From assembly GCA_934255515.1 (NCBI GenBank), contig CAKQON010000047.1, forward strand, positions 1-13,539: 13,539 nucleotides of DNA, in the 5' to 3' direction. Source of the stretch: an uncultured Sutterella sp. GTDB lineage: Bacteria > Pseudomonadota > Gammaproteobacteria > Burkholderiales > Burkholderiaceae_F. A program made the position numbers and the translations under genes. Of this stretch, positions 5,667-13,511 are shown piece by piece (the first letter of the stretch is position 1; every line of letters begins with the position of its first letter). The notes under the pieces are model-generated. The model did not search any database. It had not been told where the DNA came from and saw nothing but the letters and a program-made list of their open reading frames with translations.

Positions 5667-7150
5667 CAGCTCCTGATGAAGCCGCCATCCACATCCACGT
5701 GCTCCCGAAGCCCTGCGGCAAAGCCTCCGTCTGCGTGTCTTCAACGCGCACGAACGGCATCGCCCGGATGCTGGCCGCCAACGAACACCGCGCAAACGCA
5801 CGGCGCCTCATTACGCTCCTCTATGGCCTCTGCCCGATCGCGCATCTGACGGCCTTCGACGGCGCGCTCCTTGCCGCCCGGGGGCACCCGAGCGAAAAGC
5901 GCGGGAGCGCCTTCGCGCGCCTCCCCGAGGCCGCCGTCACGGCAGAAGCGATCGTCGAAAATCTGCGCGTGCTCGTCTGCGAGAGCGAAAAGCTCGAAGC
6001 GAGAACCGCGCTCCTCGGGGGCTTTGCCGCCCCTCAGGAGGGGAAGCCCCCTCTGCCGCTCACGCCCATTCTCGGGCAGGAGGAGCACCGTCAGATCGGA
6101 GCGCTCCGCGCGAGGCTTGCGCTCATCGCGCAGCTTCTCGTGAAGCTTGATCCTCATGCTGAAGTAGGCCCTGATCCGGCGCCTTTTCAGAGGCTCCTTG
6201 ATGCGCTCTCGGCGCTCCTCGCTGAAGCCCGGACGGCCGCCTCGCGGCTTCTCTTCGGCATGGATCCGGAAGAATTCCTGAAGAATCTCCATGAGCGCAG
6301 GTTCGACCTTCGGGGGTGGGCCGAAAGCCATGCCGGCACGATTCCTGCCGCACACCTTCTCCTCTCCCTTCTTGCCGAGCCTCGTCCCCCGGAAGCCGAC
6401 GTTCAGTTTCTGCCCGAAAGAAGCGAAATTATGACGCCCGACTTTGCCGAAGAGATAGCCTACCGGCTTCTGAACGACTCGGGCTTCGACATGGCGCCCT
6501 TCTGGCAGGGTGCGCCGAGACTCACCGGTGCGTTGTCGCGCATGCGTAACAACCCTGCCGTGCGCGATCTTCTGATTTCGGAAGGCATTTCCCCTGTTGC
6601 GCTCACGGGAGCAAGGATTGTTGAAACCGCGTGCTTCTTCGAGCGCGCTAAGGCGCTCCTCGATCTTTCCGCAAGGCTCATCGACCGGGCTATGCCGAAA
6701 GAAGGAGAATCCGCGCCCCTTTCCACCTCTGAAGAGGACGGCAGAAACGTACTCTGGACCTATGGCCCTGAAGCCGGCATCGGGATAAGCTTCGTTGAAA
6801 CGGCGCGGGGCCTTCTGATGCATGCCGTAAAGCTCTCCCCTTCGGGCGAACTTCAGACGCTCAGAATCACCTCGCCCACCGAGTGGCAGTTTTCGCCCAA
6901 CGGTGCCGGCCAGCGCATGGCATCGCTTGCTGCGAAAATCTTCCTCTACCCGAAGGACGACATGGACGACCGCGCGAAGCTTGAAAACGCAGTCGAACGG
7001 GCGCTCTTCGGACTTGACGCCTGCGTGCCCACCGTCTTTGCATGGAACGGCTGCAGGCGCAGCAAATCTGAATCGAAGCCATGCATGAACTCTCCATCGC
7101 CGAAGGAATTCTCGAAATCGTCGAACGCACCGCTCGGGCAAATGATGTAA
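5663..7150 (+). CDS. hupK: HupK/HoxV-like hydrogenase maturation scaffold (degenerate large-subunit paralogue)
   Basis: A 495-residue protein resembling a hydrogenase large subunit that has lost its catalytic motifs. GLCPIAH (55-61) stands where the catalytic subunit has RICGVCTGIH. ETARGLLMH (379-387) matches the EAPRG segment, and SPTEWQFSPNG (404-414) matches VPTTWNASPR. DACVPT (452-457) replaces DPCxxC, keeping one cysteine (C454) of the terminal pair. In Cupriavidus, HoxV binds the Fe(CN)2CO intermediate during transfer, and a similar scaffold role is likely here. The gene starts inside the hybE stop (ATGA) and runs 70 nt into hypA in another frame. Its last 24 residues therefore come from DNA that also encodes the HypA N-terminus. 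The natural family end is probably near residue 471, just before the hypA start. Confidence 0.85.
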   Translation: MTAPDEAAIHIHVLPKPCGKASVCVSSTRTNGIARMLAANEHRANARRLITLLYGLCPIAHLTAFDGALLAARGHPSEKRGSAFARLPEAAVTAEAIVENLRVLVCESEKLEARTALLGGFAAPQEGKPPLPLTPILGQEEHRQIGALRARLALIAQLLVKLDPHAEVGPDPAPFQRLLDALSALLAEARTAASRLLFGMDPEEFLKNLHERRFDLRGWAESHAGTIPAAHLLLSLLAEPRPPEADVQFLPERSEIMTPDFAEEIAYRLLNDSGFDMAPFWQGAPRLTGALSRMRNNPAVRDLLISEGISPVALTGARIVETACFFERAKALLDLSARLIDRAMPKEGESAPLSTSEEDGRNVLWTYGPEAGIGISFVETARGLLMHAVKLSPSGELQTLRITSPTEWQFSPNGAGQRMASLAAKIFLYPKDDMDDRAKLENAVERALFGLDACVPTVFAWNGCRRSKSESKPCMNSPSPKEFSKSSNAPLGQMM

Positions 7151-7431
7151 AGCGCGTGAAGGCCGTGCGGGTCTCGATCGGCGAGCTTGCCGGCGTCGAC
7201 ATTCCGAGCCTCGAATTCGCCTGGACCTCGGTGAGAAAGGGCGGTCCCGCAGAGAACGCGGCGCTTGAGATCGAGCGCCCGCGGGGCGAGGCCTGGTGCC
7301 TCGCCTGCGAGAAAACAGTGCCGCTCAAACGCTACGGCGACCCCTGCCCCGAGTGCGGTGGCTACCGGCTCGCAGCCACCGGCGGCACGGAAATGAAGGT
7401 GGTCGACATCCTCGAGGCCGCGGACGGCTGA
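7081..7431 (+). CDS. hypA: Hydrogenase nickel incorporation protein HypA
   Basis: A 116-residue nickel metallochaperone that works with HypB to deliver Ni to the large-subunit precursor in the cytoplasm. It begins [11 protein letters not shown]2 and the free N-terminus form the nickel site in this family. Structural zinc is bound by C73xxC76 and C89xxC92. Length is normal. The start codon is fixed by the need for MHE at the N-terminus, although it lies 70 nt inside the 3' end of hupK, so translation is probably coupled. After its stop comes the largest gap in the operon (95 bp) before hypB. Confidence 0.97.
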   Translation: MHELSIAEGILEIVERTARANDVKRVKAVRVSIGELAGVDIPSLEFAWTSVRKGGPAENAALEIERPRGEAWCLACEKTVPLKRYGDPCPECGGYRLAATGGTEMKVVDILEAADG

Positions 7432-7484
7432 GCGCCCCCGGCGGCCTCGCACAAGCTACAGAAGAACCACAAGAACCCCATTCA

Positions 7485-7490
7485 TATAAT
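7485..7490 (+). promoter_or_regulatory. Candidate internal promoter before hypB
   Basis: A perfect TATAAT hexamer lies 37 nt before the hypB ATG, in the hypA-hypB gap. No recognisable -35 sits 16-18 nt upstream. E. coli has an internal FNR-dependent promoter in hypA that drives hypBCDE, so a comparable internal promoter is plausible. I see no FNR box here. Confidence 0.3.
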
Positions 7491-7526
7491 AGTTTTCGCT
7501 CCCTAAAGCGGAGGAAGGAAAAAGAT

Positions 7527-8393
7527 ATGTGCACTACCTGCGGCTGCGGCCATTCGGGTCCCCATATGCATGAAGTCCGGGATGCCGACGGGAACATCAC
7601 CCTGACGGTCCACGATCACGACCACGAACATGAACACGCCCATGAGCATGATCACGATCACGATCACGGCCATGAGCATGGTCATTCCCACGACCATGCG
7701 CATCCCGCGCACTCGCACGACCACGACATGCCCGCGGGCCGCGCCATTGCCGTGGAAGAGGACATCCTCGCGAGAAACGACGCCATTGCGGCCGAAAACC
7801 GCGCGCGTCTTGCCGCGACCCACGTCCTCGCCCTCAACCTCGTTTCAAGCCCCGGGGCGGGGAAGACTGAACTCCTGACCAGGACCCTGAGAACCCTCAC
7901 GGACATTCCCTCGGCCGTCATTGAAGGCGACCAGGAAACGACGAACGACGCGGTAAGAATCCGCGCCACCGGCGTCCGGGCGCTCCAGATCAATACCGGG
8001 AAAGGCTGCCACCTCGACGCTCAGATGGTGAAGCGCGCGATCGAGGCGATCAATCCCGAGGAGAATTCCATTCTCTTCATTGAGAATGTCGGAAATCTCG
8101 TCTGCCCGGCAGAGTTTGATCTCGGCGAAGCGCACAAGGTCGCGGTGCTTTCCGTGACGGAAGGCGAGGACAAGCCCCTCAAGTACCCGGACATGTTCCG
8201 CGCGTCGTCCCTCGTCCTCCTGAACAAGATCGATCTTCTCCCCTACGTCCCCTTCGATGCCGACAAGGCCGAAGCGAACGTCCTCCGCGTCAATCCGAAG
8301 GCGAAGGTGCTCCGGGTGTCGGCAACGACGGGCGAAGGGATCGACAAGTGGTGCGCATGGCTCAAGGCCCAGCTCGTTCTCGCAAGCCTCTGA
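7527..8393 (+). CDS. hypB: Hydrogenase nickel incorporation GTPase HypB, histidine-rich
   Basis: A 288-residue GTPase that powers nickel insertion with HypA. The N-terminus MCTTCGC carries the high-affinity CxxCxC nickel site also found in E. coli HypB. Residues 29-66 hold 19 histidines, nearly every second residue, alternating with Asp/Glu/Gly, a probable nickel store. The GTPase domain has the P-loop SSPGAGKT (107-114), the metal-site residues C161-H162, C193 in [12 protein letters not shown], and NKID (233-236). I place the start at 7527 because the reading frame upstream is junk overlapping hypA, while GGAGGAAGGA precedes this ATG. It is followed after 35 nt by hypF. Confidence 0.97.
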   Translation: MCTTCGCGHSGPHMHEVRDADGNITLTVHDHDHEHEHAHEHDHDHDHGHEHGHSHDHAHPAHSHDHDMPAGRAIAVEEDILARNDAIAAENRARLAATHVLALNLVSSPGAGKTELLTRTLRTLTDIPSAVIEGDQETTNDAVRIRATGVRALQINTGKGCHLDAQMVKRAIEAINPEENSILFIENVGNLVCPAEFDLGEAHKVAVLSVTEGEDKPLKYPDMFRASSLVLLNKIDLLPYVPFDADKAEANVLRVNPKAKVLRVSATTGEGIDKWCAWLKAQLVLASL

Positions 8394-8428
8394 GGTCATT
8401 TAAGAAAAGCGCATTAAAGGGAGAGCGG

Positions 8429-10834
8429 ATGATGGCAAGAGAAGCGCGGCTCATGCGCGTCGAAGGGCTCGTCCAGGGCGTGGGCTTTCGTCCCACCGTC
8501 TGGCGCATTGCCGCGGCGCTCAATCTTGCCGGCGAGGTCTTCAACGACCCCGAGGGCGTCGGTATTTTTCTCGAGGGCGACCCGAAGGCGCTCGACGCCT
8601 TCCCTGAAGAACTTCGCCGCGGGAAGCCTCCGCTCGCCCGGATCGACTCGATCGACGTGAAGCCCGCTCCCGTTCGCGGGGTCGAGAAATTCGTGATCAC
8701 GCCGTCCCGCGCCGAAGGGGCCGTCACCACGATGATCACCCCTGATGCGGCGACGTGCCCTGAGTGCCTCGCGGACATCTTCGATCCCCGGAACCGGCGC
8801 TTCCGCTACGCCTTCACGAACTGCACGCACTGCGGGCCGCGCTTCACGATCACCCGCAGGCTCCCCTACGACCGCCCGCAGACCTCGATGTCGGTTTTTC
8901 CGATGTGTCCTGCGTGCCTTGCGGAGTACGAGGACCCGGGCGACCGGCGCTTTCATGCGCAGCCCAATGCCTGCCCCGTCTGCGGCCCGCAGCTCGAACT
9001 CATCCGCGCCGACGGCGCTCCGGTCCCCGGCGACGCGATCCGGGAAACGGCCCGGGTCATCCGCGAGGGCGGCATTGCTGCCGTCAAGGGGATCGGAGGC
9101 TTTCATCTCGTCTGCGACGCCTCGAACGCGGCGGCCGTGAAGCGCCTTCGCGAGCGGAAGGGCAGAAACGAGAAGCCGCTCGCCGTCATGTGCGCGGGCG
9201 TGGCATCCGCAAAGCGCATTGCTCTGGTCGATGCCGCCGAGGAGAAGCTCCTCACGGGCACGGCTCACCCGATCGTGCTTCTCCGGAAGAAACCTGAGAT
9301 CGTCAAATCGGACGCCTTCCCCGGCATTGCGGACGACCTCTCCGAAATCGGCGTGATGCTTCCCTACACGCCGCTCCATGCGCTTCTCTTCCACGCACTC
9401 CTTGGAGAACCCGAAGGAACCGCCTGGATGGAGGCGCCTCATGACCTTTATCTCGTCATGACGAGCGCCAATCCGGGCGGGGAGCCGCTGGTGATCGGAA
9501 ACGACGAAGCGAGGGACCGGCTCTCCTCCATCGCCGACGTGCTCCTCCTTCACAACCGCGAAATCCTCATCCGCTGCGACGATTCCGTCGTGCGCTCGAC
9601 CGAATCCGGCCCCGTCTGGGTGCGACGCGCGAGGGGCGTGACGCCCGAAGCAATCCGCATCCCGGAGGTGAAGGGCGCGCCCGACGTGGCGGCGACCGGG
9701 TCATACCTCAAGAACACGGCCGCCCTGACGCGCGGTCGCGAACTCTTTCTCACGCAGCATATCGGCGACCTCGACCGGGTCTCGAACTGCTTTGCGCTCG
9801 AGGCGGCGCTCGAACACATCCGCTCGCTCCTCGACGTCGAACCCGGCGCCTTCGCCTCCGACCTCCACCCCGACTTCTTCTCGGGCGAACTCGCCCGGAA
9901 GCTCGCCGAGGAGAAGCAGAAGCCCCTGATCCGCATTCAGCACCATGCCGCCCACGTGGGTGCCGCCATGGCTGAAGCGGGAAGAAACGAACGGACGCTC
10001 GGCGCCGCGCTCGACGGCGTGGGGCTCGGAAGCGACGGCAAAGTCTGGGGCGGCGAGTTCCTCGCGGTCGGCCCCGACGGGTTCGAGCGCTACGGAACCC
10101 TCCATGCGCTCGCGCTCCCCGGAGGCGACCGCGCAGCCCGGGAGCCCTGGCGCATGGGCGCCTCGATTCTCGCTGAACTTGGGCTCGAGGACGCGAGGTT
10201 CGAGCTCCTTCACGCCCTTCGCGGGGACCTTCCGGCCATTCCGGAAATGATGCTTCGCGAAATCCCGAAGCTCATTCATTCGCCGAGAACCGCCCGCACG
10301 AGCGCGCTCGGACGATGGTTCGACGGCGCGGCCGCCATTCTCGGACTCGTCTTCACGATGCGGGACGAGGCGACGGCCGCCATGCGGCTCGAAAGCATTG
10401 CGGCCCCCCATGTCGAAGAAGCCGCCCCTCTTGAAGGAGGCTTTTCGATTGAGAAAGGCGTGCTGTCGTTCCTCCCGCTCATGCGCCATATCGCCGAAGT
10501 CCGGCTTGCCGACCCATCGAAAGAGACCGCAGCGAAGCTCGCCGCCCTCTTTGAAGCCACCGCGGCCCAAGGCATCGCCCGCTGGATCATTGACGGACGG
10601 GAGCGCTCGGGGCTTGACGGCCCCGTCATGCTGACGGGCGGCTGCATGCTTAACCGCGTCCTCTCGTCGCGCATCCCGAAGATGCTTCTGGATGCCGGCA
10701 TCGAACCCCGAATTCCCCATATCGTGCCCCCGGGCGACGGAGGGCTTGCCCTCGGTCAGGCGCATCTTGCGCGCCTTGCCCTCGCCCGCGGCATGTCAAG
10801 CTATCCCTTTATCCGGGATTACGCTGGAGTCTGA
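8429..10834 (+). CDS. hypF: Carbamoyltransferase HypF
   Basis: An 801-residue enzyme that turns carbamoyl phosphate and ATP into a carbamoyl-adenylate and transfers the carbamoyl group to the C-terminal cysteine of HypE, the first step of cyanide ligand synthesis. Domains in order are: acylphosphatase (about 5-92, with GVGFRP and catalytic R21 and N39); two zinc fingers (C110xxC113 with C132xxC135, and C160xxC163 with C182xxC185); YrdC-like (about 200-395); Kae1-like (about 420-795, with HHAAH at 505-509, LDGVG and VPPGDGG). All key residues I can check are present. The frame is open upstream into hypB, but AGGGAG lies just before ATGATG at 8429, so translation starts at 8429 or 8432. The stop is 4 nt before hypC. 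Confidence 0.97.
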   Translation: MMAREARLMRVEGLVQGVGFRPTVWRIAAALNLAGEVFNDPEGVGIFLEGDPKALDAFPEELRRGKPPLARIDSIDVKPAPVRGVEKFVITPSRAEGAVTTMITPDAATCPECLADIFDPRNRRFRYAFTNCTHCGPRFTITRRLPYDRPQTSMSVFPMCPACLAEYEDPGDRRFHAQPNACPVCGPQLELIRADGAPVPGDAIRETARVIREGGIAAVKGIGGFHLVCDASNAAAVKRLRERKGRNEKPLAVMCAGVASAKRIALVDAAEEKLLTGTAHPIVLLRKKPEIVKSDAFPGIADDLSEIGVMLPYTPLHALLFHALLGEPEGTAWMEAPHDLYLVMTSANPGGEPLVIGNDEARDRLSSIADVLLLHNREILIRCDDSVVRSTESGPVWVRRARGVTPEAIRIPEVKGAPDVAATGSYLKNTAALTRGRELFLTQHIGDLDRVSNCFALEAALEHIRSLLDVEPGAFASDLHPDFFSGELARKLAEEKQKPLIRIQHHAAHVGAAMAEAGRNERTLGAALDGVGLGSDGKVWGGEFLAVGPDGFERYGTLHALALPGGDRAAREPWRMGASILAELGLEDARFELLHALRGDLPAIPEMMLREIPKLIHSPRTARTSALGRWFDGAAAILGLVFTMRDEATAAMRLESIAAPHVEEAAPLEGGFSIEKGVLSFLPLMRHIAEVRLADPSKETAAKLAALFEATAAQGIARWIIDGRERSGLDGPVMLTGGCMLNRVLSSRIPKMLLDAGIEPRIPHIVPPGDGGLALGQAHLARLALARGMSSYPFIRDYAGV

Positions 10835-10838
10835 GTTT

Positions 10839-11099
10839 ATGTGTCTTGCAGTTCCTGCAGAAATTCTCTCCGTTTCCCCGAACGGATCCGATGCGATGGC
10901 ATCGATCGGCGGTATTGAAAAGCCCGTCGACGTTTCCCTGATTGACCATCCGGTCCCGGGCGACTGGGTGATCGTGCATGTCGGGTTCGCGCTCAACCGC
11001 ATCAACGCGAAGGAAGCCGAGGAGACGCGGCGCATTCTGGAAAGCGCGGGCGAACTTCGCGAAGGCATGACGATTACGACGAGCGGAGCGCGGCCATGA
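10839..11099 (+). CDS. hypC: Hydrogenase maturation chaperone HypC
   Basis: An 86-residue HypC/HupF-family chaperone that with HypD carries the Fe(CN)2CO unit and delivers it to the large-subunit precursor. It starts MCLAVPAEIL; C2, exposed after Met removal, is the essential iron ligand, and H47 in VHVGFAL is the other conserved residue. GGAG nine nucleotides upstream supports the start at 10839 rather than longer in-frame starts inside hypF. Its stop overlaps the hypD start (ATGA). It is the only HypC-type gene in the window; clusters with a hydrogenase-specific second copy (HupF/HoxL/HybG) differ in this. Confidence 0.96.
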   Translation: MCLAVPAEILSVSPNGSDAMASIGGIEKPVDVSLIDHPVPGDWVIVHVGFALNRINAKEAEETRRILESAGELREGMTITTSGARP

Positions 11100-12214
11100 A
11101 GTACGTTGATGAATACCGCCGCGGCGACGAGGCGCAGAAGCTCGCACAAAGAATCCGCGAGGAGGCCGACGCTGCCCGCGACTACCGCTTCATGGAATTC
11201 TGCGGCGGGCACACGCACGTCCTCTCGCGCTGGGGGCTCACCGACCTTCTTCCGCCCAACGTCCGCATGATTCACGGGCCCGGGTGCCCCGTCTGCGTGA
11301 TGCCTATCGGCCGCATCGACATGGCGATGAATCTTGCCCTCACGGAAAAGGTGATTCTCTGCACCTACGCCGACACGATGCGCGTCCCCGCGTCCAAAGG
11401 CCGGAGCTTCTTCCGCTGCCGCGCCGAGGGTGCGGACATCCGCATGATCTATTCCCCGATGGATGCCGTGAAGGCTGCCCGCGATAATCCCGACCGCGAG
11501 GTGGTCTTCTTCGCAATCGGCTTTGAGACGACGACCCCGCCGACCGCGGCCGCGATTCTCGCCGCGAAGCGCCTCGGGCTCAAAAACTTCTCCGTCTTCT
11601 GCAACCACGTGCTCACCCCCGCCGCGATGGAGCACATCCTCCTCACGGCCCCGCAGCGGCCTGATGCGCCCAAGCTCAACGGCCTTGTCGGCCCCGCGCA
11701 CGTCTCTACCGTGATCGGCTCCAACCCCTACCGGCACTTCAGCGAAAAGTGGAGGATCCCTGTCGTCGTCTGCGGCTTCGAGCCCCTCGACATGCTCCTC
11801 TCGATCCTGATGCTGATCCGCCAGGTGAACGAAGGCCGCGCCGAAGTGGAAAACGAATTCACCCGCGCGGTGTCGGCGGAAGGAAACGTCAAGGCGATCG
11901 AGCTCATGGACGAGGTTTTCGAGCGCCGCCCCACGTTTGAGTGGCGCGGTCTCGGCACCGTTCCGAATTCAGCGCTGCGCATCCGCCCGGAATTCGCGGA
12001 ATTCGATGCTGAAAAGCGCTTCGTGATGCCTGAACTCGTCGTCCCCGACAACAAGGCCTGCGAATGCGGCGCCATTCTGAGAGGCGAAAAGGAGCCGCGG
12101 CAGTGCCTCCTCTTCGGCAAGGCCTGCACGCCCGCCCACCCGATCGGCGCCTGCATGGTGTCCTCTGAAGGCGCCTGCGCCGCGGCCTACAGCTACGGGA
12201 GAGCCCGATCCTGA
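11096..12214 (+). CDS. hypD: Hydrogenase maturation iron-sulfur protein HypD
   Basis: A 372-residue protein that, with HypC, is the platform on which CN and CO are attached to iron. Conserved motifs are FCGGHTH (C36), GPGCPVC (C64, C67) and GFETTTP. The C-terminal cysteine-rich region has C322, C324, C337, C344, C353 and C361, within ACECG, CLLFGKACTP and IGACMVSSEGACAA, and holds the [4Fe-4S] cluster. Length is normal for the family. The start overlaps the hypC stop by 4 nt, so HypC and HypD are probably translated in a coupled way, fitting their complex. Confidence 0.97.
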   Translation: MKYVDEYRRGDEAQKLAQRIREEADAARDYRFMEFCGGHTHVLSRWGLTDLLPPNVRMIHGPGCPVCVMPIGRIDMAMNLALTEKVILCTYADTMRVPASKGRSFFRCRAEGADIRMIYSPMDAVKAARDNPDREVVFFAIGFETTTPPTAAAILAAKRLGLKNFSVFCNHVLTPAAMEHILLTAPQRPDAPKLNGLVGPAHVSTVIGSNPYRHFSEKWRIPVVVCGFEPLDMLLSILMLIRQVNEGRAEVENEFTRAVSAEGNVKAIELMDEVFERRPTFEWRGLGTVPNSALRIRPEFAEFDAEKRFVMPELVVPDNKACECGAILRGEKEPRQCLLFGKACTPAHPIGACMVSSEGACAAAYSYGRARS

Positions 12215-12266
12215 AGATCCGGCACAAAAGTCCCGAAGATTTATAACGGCAGGAAAGGAATAGAAC

Positions 12267-13331
12267 ATGACGGAAAACAATCTCAAGCGCGAACGCGCAA
12301 GCTCCGGCCGCAGGCTCGACATTCTCCGCGGCGCCGTCGAAATGACGCACGGCTCGGGCGGCAGAGCTTCGGCGCAGCTGATCGGCGAACTCTTCGCCAG
12401 GCACCTCACGAACGAGTGGCTCGACCAGGGGCACGACGGGGCAGTGATGCCCCCGATCTCGCGCCCGGTTGCCGTCTCCTGCGACGCGCACGTCGTGAAG
12501 CCCCTCTTCTTCCCGGGCGGCGACATCGGGCGCCTTGCCGTCACCGGCACCGTGAACGACGTCGCCATGTGCGGCGCCAAGCCCCTCTGGCTCTCCGCGG
12601 CCTTCATTCTTGAGGAAGGCTTTCCGCTCCGGGACCTTGAAAAGATCGTTCAGTCCATGGCCGAGACCGCAAGGGAAGCGGGCGTCGCCGTCGTAACGGG
12701 CGACACCAAAGTGGTTGAGAAGGGGCACGGCGACGGGGTCTACATCGCCACCACCGGCATCGGCGAGCGGCTTGCCGACCACATGATTTCCGGCTCCCAG
12801 GCGCGTCCCGGCGACCGCGTGATCGTTTCGGGCTCGATCGGCGACCACGGCATGACCGTGATGAGCCTGCGCGAGGACATGACTTTCGGCACGGACCTTA
12901 AGTCCGACTGCGCGCCGCTCGGGAAAATGGTGGAATGCCTTCTCGCCGCCGCGCCCGGTGCGCACGTGCTGCGCGATCCCACCCGCGGCGGACTCGGGAC
13001 GACCTTGAACGAAATTGCCGCCGAGAGCGGCATCGGCATCACGCTTCATGAAGCCCAAATTCCGATCAAGGACGAGGTCCGCGCCGCCTGCGAATTTCTG
13101 GGGCTGGATCCTCTTTATTCTGCCTGCGAAGGGCGACTCATTGCAATCGTCCCGGAAGACGAGGCGGAAGCCGCGCTCGCCGCCGTCCGTAGCGACCCGC
13201 ATGGAACGGGAGCCGCAATCATCGGTGAAGTGACGGCGGAGAATCCCGGATTCGTTGAGATGGTGACCCTGATGGGCGGCCGTCGCATGGTCGACTGGCT
13301 CACGGGCGAGCAGCTTCCGAGAATCTGCTGA
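12267..13331 (+). CDS. hypE: Carbamoyl dehydratase HypE
   Basis: A 354-residue ATP-dependent enzyme that dehydrates the carbamoyl group received from HypF to a thiocyanate on its C-terminal cysteine and donates cyanide to the HypCD iron. It ends LPRIC, with the essential C354 as the last residue. MTHGSGGRA (26-34) and the TGTVNDVAMCGAKP segment are typical of this PurM-like family. GGAAAGGAA precedes the ATG. The 52-bp gap after hypD is short and shows only an AT-rich TTTATAAC. It is the last recognisable gene of the operon; the tandem repeat and terminator follow. Confidence 0.97.
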   Translation: MTENNLKRERASSGRRLDILRGAVEMTHGSGGRASAQLIGELFARHLTNEWLDQGHDGAVMPPISRPVAVSCDAHVVKPLFFPGGDIGRLAVTGTVNDVAMCGAKPLWLSAAFILEEGFPLRDLEKIVQSMAETAREAGVAVVTGDTKVVEKGHGDGVYIATTGIGERLADHMISGSQARPGDRVIVSGSIGDHGMTVMSLREDMTFGTDLKSDCAPLGKMVECLLAAAPGAHVLRDPTRGGLGTTLNEIAAESGIGITLHEAQIPIKDEVRAACEFLGLDPLYSACEGRLIAIVPEDEAEAALAAVRSDPHGTGAAIIGEVTAENPGFVEMVTLMGGRRMVDWLTGEQLPRIC

Positions 13332-13377
13332 TTGGATCCGGGAAAGCTGCTTTGAAGGACGAAAACAGATCGAAAAG

Positions 13378-13418
13378 CCTAGCCTGAATCTTTCACCTAG
13401 CCTGAATCTTTCACCTAG
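13378..13418. repeat. Tandem 18-bp direct repeat downstream of hypE
   Basis: The unit CCTAGCCTGAATCTTTCA occurs at 13378-13395 and 13396-13413 without mismatch, followed by a partial third copy CCTAG (13414-13418). It lies 46 nt past the hypE stop and just ahead of the terminator. It is non-coding. It may be a slippage-prone minisatellite or a duplicated end of a lost mobile element; IS1380-family ends begin with CCT, but this match is only suggestive. Confidence 0.85.
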
Positions 13419-13434
13419 AAATGGGGCGTGAGAG

Positions 13435-13468
13435 AGGTTCATCCGCCATGTGGGGATGGACCTTTTTT
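13435..13468 (+). terminator. Intrinsic terminator after the hyp operon
   Basis: AGGTTCATCC (13435-13444) pairs with GGATGGACCT (13454-13463), one T-G wobble, with a 9-nt loop. Six T residues (13463-13468) follow at once. It sits about 100 nt after the hypE stop, so it most likely ends the maturation operon. The plus-strand orientation is clear. Confidence 0.8.
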
Positions 13469-13494
13469 GGTTCTTCGGAAATTAGCGGGCAACC

Positions 13495-13511
13495 TCTACT
13501 AAAGAAGTAGA
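13495..13511. repeat. Small inverted repeat at right edge
   Basis: TCTACT (13495-13500) and AGTAGA (13506-13511) flank AAAGA. The DNA is AT-rich and non-coding to the window end, and may belong to the regulatory region of a gene beyond it. Confidence 0.3.

Noticed and set aside
5741..7141. 466-codon minus-strand frame antisense to hupK
   Set aside because: Same GC-bias artefact; no family resemblance and no ribosome binding site in an intergenic position.
7296..7526. N-terminal extension of the hypB frame
   Set aside because: It overlaps hypA, is Arg-rich junk in sequence, and the true N-terminus MCTTCGC with a strong Shine-Dalgarno site begins at 7527.
7608..7726. CAC/CAT-GAC repeats considered as a DNA repeat or CRISPR-like array
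   Set aside because: They are in frame within HypB and encode its well-known histidine-rich segment; there is no repeat-spacer pattern.
11904..13442. 512-codon minus-strand frame antisense to hypE and the end of hypD
   Set aside because: Shadow of hypE and hypD; the product is low-complexity and its first residues merely translate the 18-bp tandem repeat (GERFRL repeated).
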